Below, in pieces: positions 6,482 to 7,971 of a stretch of 7,971 nucleotides of DNA. This stretch comes from JBCDIQ01 sp039024295 (GTDB taxonomy: Bacteria > Bacteroidota > Bacteroidia > J057). The notes beneath the pieces are model-generated. The model did not search any database. It was not told the DNA's origin and saw nothing but the letters and a program-made list of their open reading frames with translations. Every line of letters begins with the position of its first letter. The stretch's first letter is position 1. Location: assembly GCA_039024295.1 (NCBI GenBank), contig JBCDIQ010000283.1, positions 1 to 7,971 of the forward strand, given 5' to 3'. The translations under genes and the position numbers were made by a program.

Positions 6482-6509
6482 AAAAACAGGCCCTCTTGCG
6501 GAGGACCTG
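6482..6509 (-). terminator. Terminator-like hairpin between DUF4856 and imelysin genes
   Basis: On the minus-strand RNA, CAGGUCCUC (6509-6501) pairs with GAGGGCCUG (6495-6487) as nine continuous pairs including one G-U, with a 5-nt loop, followed at once by UUUUU (6486-6482). This is the classic form of an intrinsic terminator. It sits only 16 nt before the imelysin ATG, so transcripts from upstream must pass it. It may be a partial terminator or attenuator lowering imelysin and downstream genes relative to DUF4856, or a stabilising stem left after processing. Confidence 0.65.
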
Positions 6510-6568
6510 CTGGCATAGATTTCAAAAAATGAAATAAAAAACGATCAAGATATTTTAACAACTCTTCA

Positions 6569-6595
6569 CTCTTATTATCTAAAGGAAAATAAGAG
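6569..6595. other. AT-rich inverted repeat after DUF4856 stop
   Basis: CTCTTATT at 6569-6576 and AATAAGAG at 6588-6595 form an 8-bp perfect stem with an 11-nt loop, 11 nt beyond the stop codon of the DUF4856 gene. No U-run follows on the minus strand. It could protect the 3' end of the upstream message or be an operator dyad for imelysin transcription. No perfect TAnnTTTG promoter was found in 6510-6606. Confidence 0.4.
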
Positions 6596-6606
6596 CCAGA
6601 GGTCAA

Positions 6607-7758
6607 TTAACGATCTTCTTCATTGATGAAGTTCAAACGGAAATCTTCAATCTGCTGATCAGAGAAGCCATAGATCATTTTGATTTCGTCAATCACCTCT
6701 TGAAGTGGAGCAAGAGTTGCAGGGGTTGGATCCCTGTGGAACTCATAAGAAGTAGGGGTACCATTCATTGGCGCTTTCATCTTCATCAGAAGTGCATCAA
6801 TTTGAGCATCCGTGATCACACGGTAATTGGGGTCAATGGTACGCCATCCGTGAAGGAAGCCAACACCTTCACTGTAAGAGTGCATAGCACTACCAATTTT
6901 GGTAAGGTCTGTGTTGTCATAATCAGAAGCACTCAGCTTGGTGATGGTGGCTTGGCAATAATTTACTACAGTCGCCATTTGGGATTCTTCCCACGCGCGC
7001 TGGAGTTCGGCAATCGCCTCTTCCTTCTCAGTTGTAAATACAGGGTCAGCAGAAGTAGCGGCCTGTAACTTGATCAAGGCATTCTTGATTCGGAAATAAA
7101 GACCATTTGTGTCATCACCTTTTGTACGACGACCAGCATAGGTAGCAGCGAAACCATCTGGATTCATGTGCTTGTCACCATTGTTACTTGCAGGAAAATC
7201 AGGGTGAGAACCGAAAATCTTCAGAATTTGATCAGAAGTAGCAGCAGTCTTGTCTCCTTTCATAAGGGTTACTGCATGGTTGTACAGGGCTGCACCGAAG
7301 AGTCCTTTTTCAACCAGCTGCTCAATCTCGATACCATTCTCGTCAAGGAGATAAGCACCTGCAACTCCGCCTTCGCCGGTTACTGCAGCAGGGTCATAGG
7401 CTCCGCCACTTGCAGCAGCGAGCTCATCTAACCATTTGTCTGCTCCCTGGAGCTTTCCTTTGTAATAGTCAGTTGTGACAGCTTCTAATGTTCCAGTATA
7501 AATACCGTCAAGAGCGGCCTTTGTAACAGTTGCACCAGTTCTACCTTTCTTCATTTCGGATGAAAGGTTACTTAATTGTGTGCGAACTCCAGCTTCGGTT
7601 GCGCTGTTGGCGTCAAAGCTGGCAGCATCATAGCTAGATGGAAGGACAAATGCCGCTGGCTCGTCACCATCGTCATCGTTGTCACAAGCTGTAAAGAGAA
7701 ACGTACTTCCTAATAAGAGTAGGAAAAGAATTTTAAAATAAGAATTAGGTTTAAGCAT
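6607..7758 (-). CDS. DUF4856-type lipoprotein
   Basis: A 383-aa exported lipoprotein and the first gene of the leftward cluster. Residues 1-25 form a type II signal peptide ending in FTAC (C25), then an acidic tether (DNDDDGDEP). The mature part is mainly helical. I assign it to DUF4856 from memory of the family pattern: an opening LPSSYDAASFD, an SSEMKKG segment near 65-73, HPDFPASNNGDKHMNPDGFAATYAG around 185-208, and the closing FLHGWRTIDPNY / ITDAQIDALL segment. DUF4856 proteins recur beside imelysins in Bacteroidota. Their biochemical role is unknown; the shared location suggests a surface partner in iron handling. The ATG at 7758 gives a complete signal peptide. A promoter match lies upstream at 7823-7853 and hairpins follow the stop. 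Confidence 0.75.
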   Translation of the reverse strand: MLKPNSYFKILFLLLLGSTFLFTACDNDDDGDEPAAFVLPSSYDAASFDANSATEAGVRTQLSNLSSEMKKGRTGATVTKAALDGIYTGTLEAVTTDYYKGKLQGADKWLDELAAASGGAYDPAAVTGEGGVAGAYLLDENGIEIEQLVEKGLFGAALYNHAVTLMKGDKTAATSDQILKIFGSHPDFPASNNGDKHMNPDGFAATYAGRRTKGDDTNGLYFRIKNALIKLQAATSADPVFTTEKEEAIAELQRAWEESQMATVVNYCQATITKLSASDYDNTDLTKIGSAMHSYSEGVGFLHGWRTIDPNYRVITDAQIDALLMKMKAPMNGTPTSYEFHRDPTPATLAPLQEVIDEIKMIYGFSDQQIEDFRLNFINEEDR

Positions 7759-7822
7759 GGTAAAGCTAAATTTGAACTTGGGTTAACTAAATTAAGACTA
7801 ATTCTATATAGGTGTTCAAATT

Positions 7823-7853
7823 CAAAATTATGGCTGCAGTTTTGGGTTGACAA
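7823..7853 (-). promoter_or_regulatory. Bacteroidota-type promoter for the DUF4856-led cluster
   Basis: On the minus strand TAATTTTG (7830-7823) is a perfect match to the Bacteroidota -7 element TAnnTTTG. A TTG at 7853-7851 lies 20 nt upstream, where the -33 element is expected. Transcription would start near 7816, leaving a leader of roughly 60 nt before the ATG at 7758. It is the only perfect TAnnTTTG match in the 213 bp upstream of the gene. Confidence 0.5.
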
Positions 7854-7870
7854 TACCTAAAATTGGGTAT
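7853..7870. promoter_or_regulatory. Imperfect palindrome at the -33 region (operator candidate)
   Basis: ATACCTAAAATTGGGTAT matches its own reverse complement at 14 of 18 positions, with arms ATACC and GGTAT. It begins on the predicted -33 TTG, where a bound repressor or activator would affect initiation. The regulator is unknown; an iron-responsive one would suit the genes, but this is inference. Confidence 0.45.
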
Positions 7871-7884
7871 AATGAAATAAAGAC

Positions 7885-7932
7885 ATACCTAATTCGGGTT
7901 ATAAACAAAATGTGTAGTTTGTCTATACCTGA
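7885..7932. repeat. Two further ATACCT elements upstream of the promoter
   Basis: ATACCTAA recurs at 7885-7892, followed by GGGTTAT at 7896-7902 like the palindrome at 7853. ATACCTGA occurs at 7925-7932. Spacing from the first element is 32 and then 40 bp, roughly three and four helical turns, so the sites would face nearly the same side of the DNA. They could be secondary regulator-binding sites. No gene is seen in 7759-7971. Confidence 0.4.
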
Positions 7933-7971
7933 AAATATTTACTAATAAGTATCTGAAAATCAAATGACTAA

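Noticed and set aside
1..7971. Mobile element, CRISPR, tRNA or rRNA
   Set aside because: No transposase or integrase frames, no regularly spaced repeats with unique spacers, and no tRNA or rRNA signature were seen. The heptamer tracts have no spacers.

Overview
The window looks like a chromosomal piece of a Bacteroidota bacterium. The evidence is a TonB-dependent receptor with an N-terminal carboxypeptidase-regulatory-like domain, two lipoproteins with Asp-rich tethers after the lipidated cysteine, an imelysin/DUF4856 pair, weak or absent Shine-Dalgarno sequences, and one perfect match to the Bacteroidota promoter element TAnnTTTG. I cannot name a genus.

Layout. At the left edge (1-127, minus) is the 5' end of a GDP-mannose 4,6-dehydratase gene reading out of the window. 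After a divergent intergenic region with a hairpin and degenerate heptamer repeats comes a small plus-strand unit. It holds a 101-aa protein that looks like the RelE/ParE toxin fold, and a 207-aa DUF4263 (Shedu-like, PD-(D/E)XK-type) protein. The two are in the same reading frame, separated by one TAA stop, and the second must start at TTG. This is the best candidate here for a poorly described defence or toxin-like system.

The rest is a leftward gene cluster, read from the right: a DUF4856 lipoprotein (6607-7758), an imelysin-family lipoprotein (5362-6465), a full-length homologue of vitamin K-dependent gamma-carboxylase (3831-5183), and a FecA-like TonB-dependent receptor (1377-3821). It ends 9 bp from the DUF4263 gene in a tail-to-tail arrangement. 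A promoter with repeated ATACCT elements lies upstream of the DUF4856 gene. A terminator-like hairpin sits between the two lipoprotein genes, and a 178-bp repeat-filled gap separates imelysin from the carboxylase homologue.

How it may work together (inference): two probably surface-exposed lipoproteins and an outer-membrane TonB receptor suggest iron or iron-chelate uptake. The membrane carboxylase homologue keeps its catalytic Lys and two His residues, which raises the possibility of a quinone-dependent modification coupled to the system. Its substrate cannot be read from this window.

No tRNA, rRNA, CRISPR array, transposase or integrase was seen.
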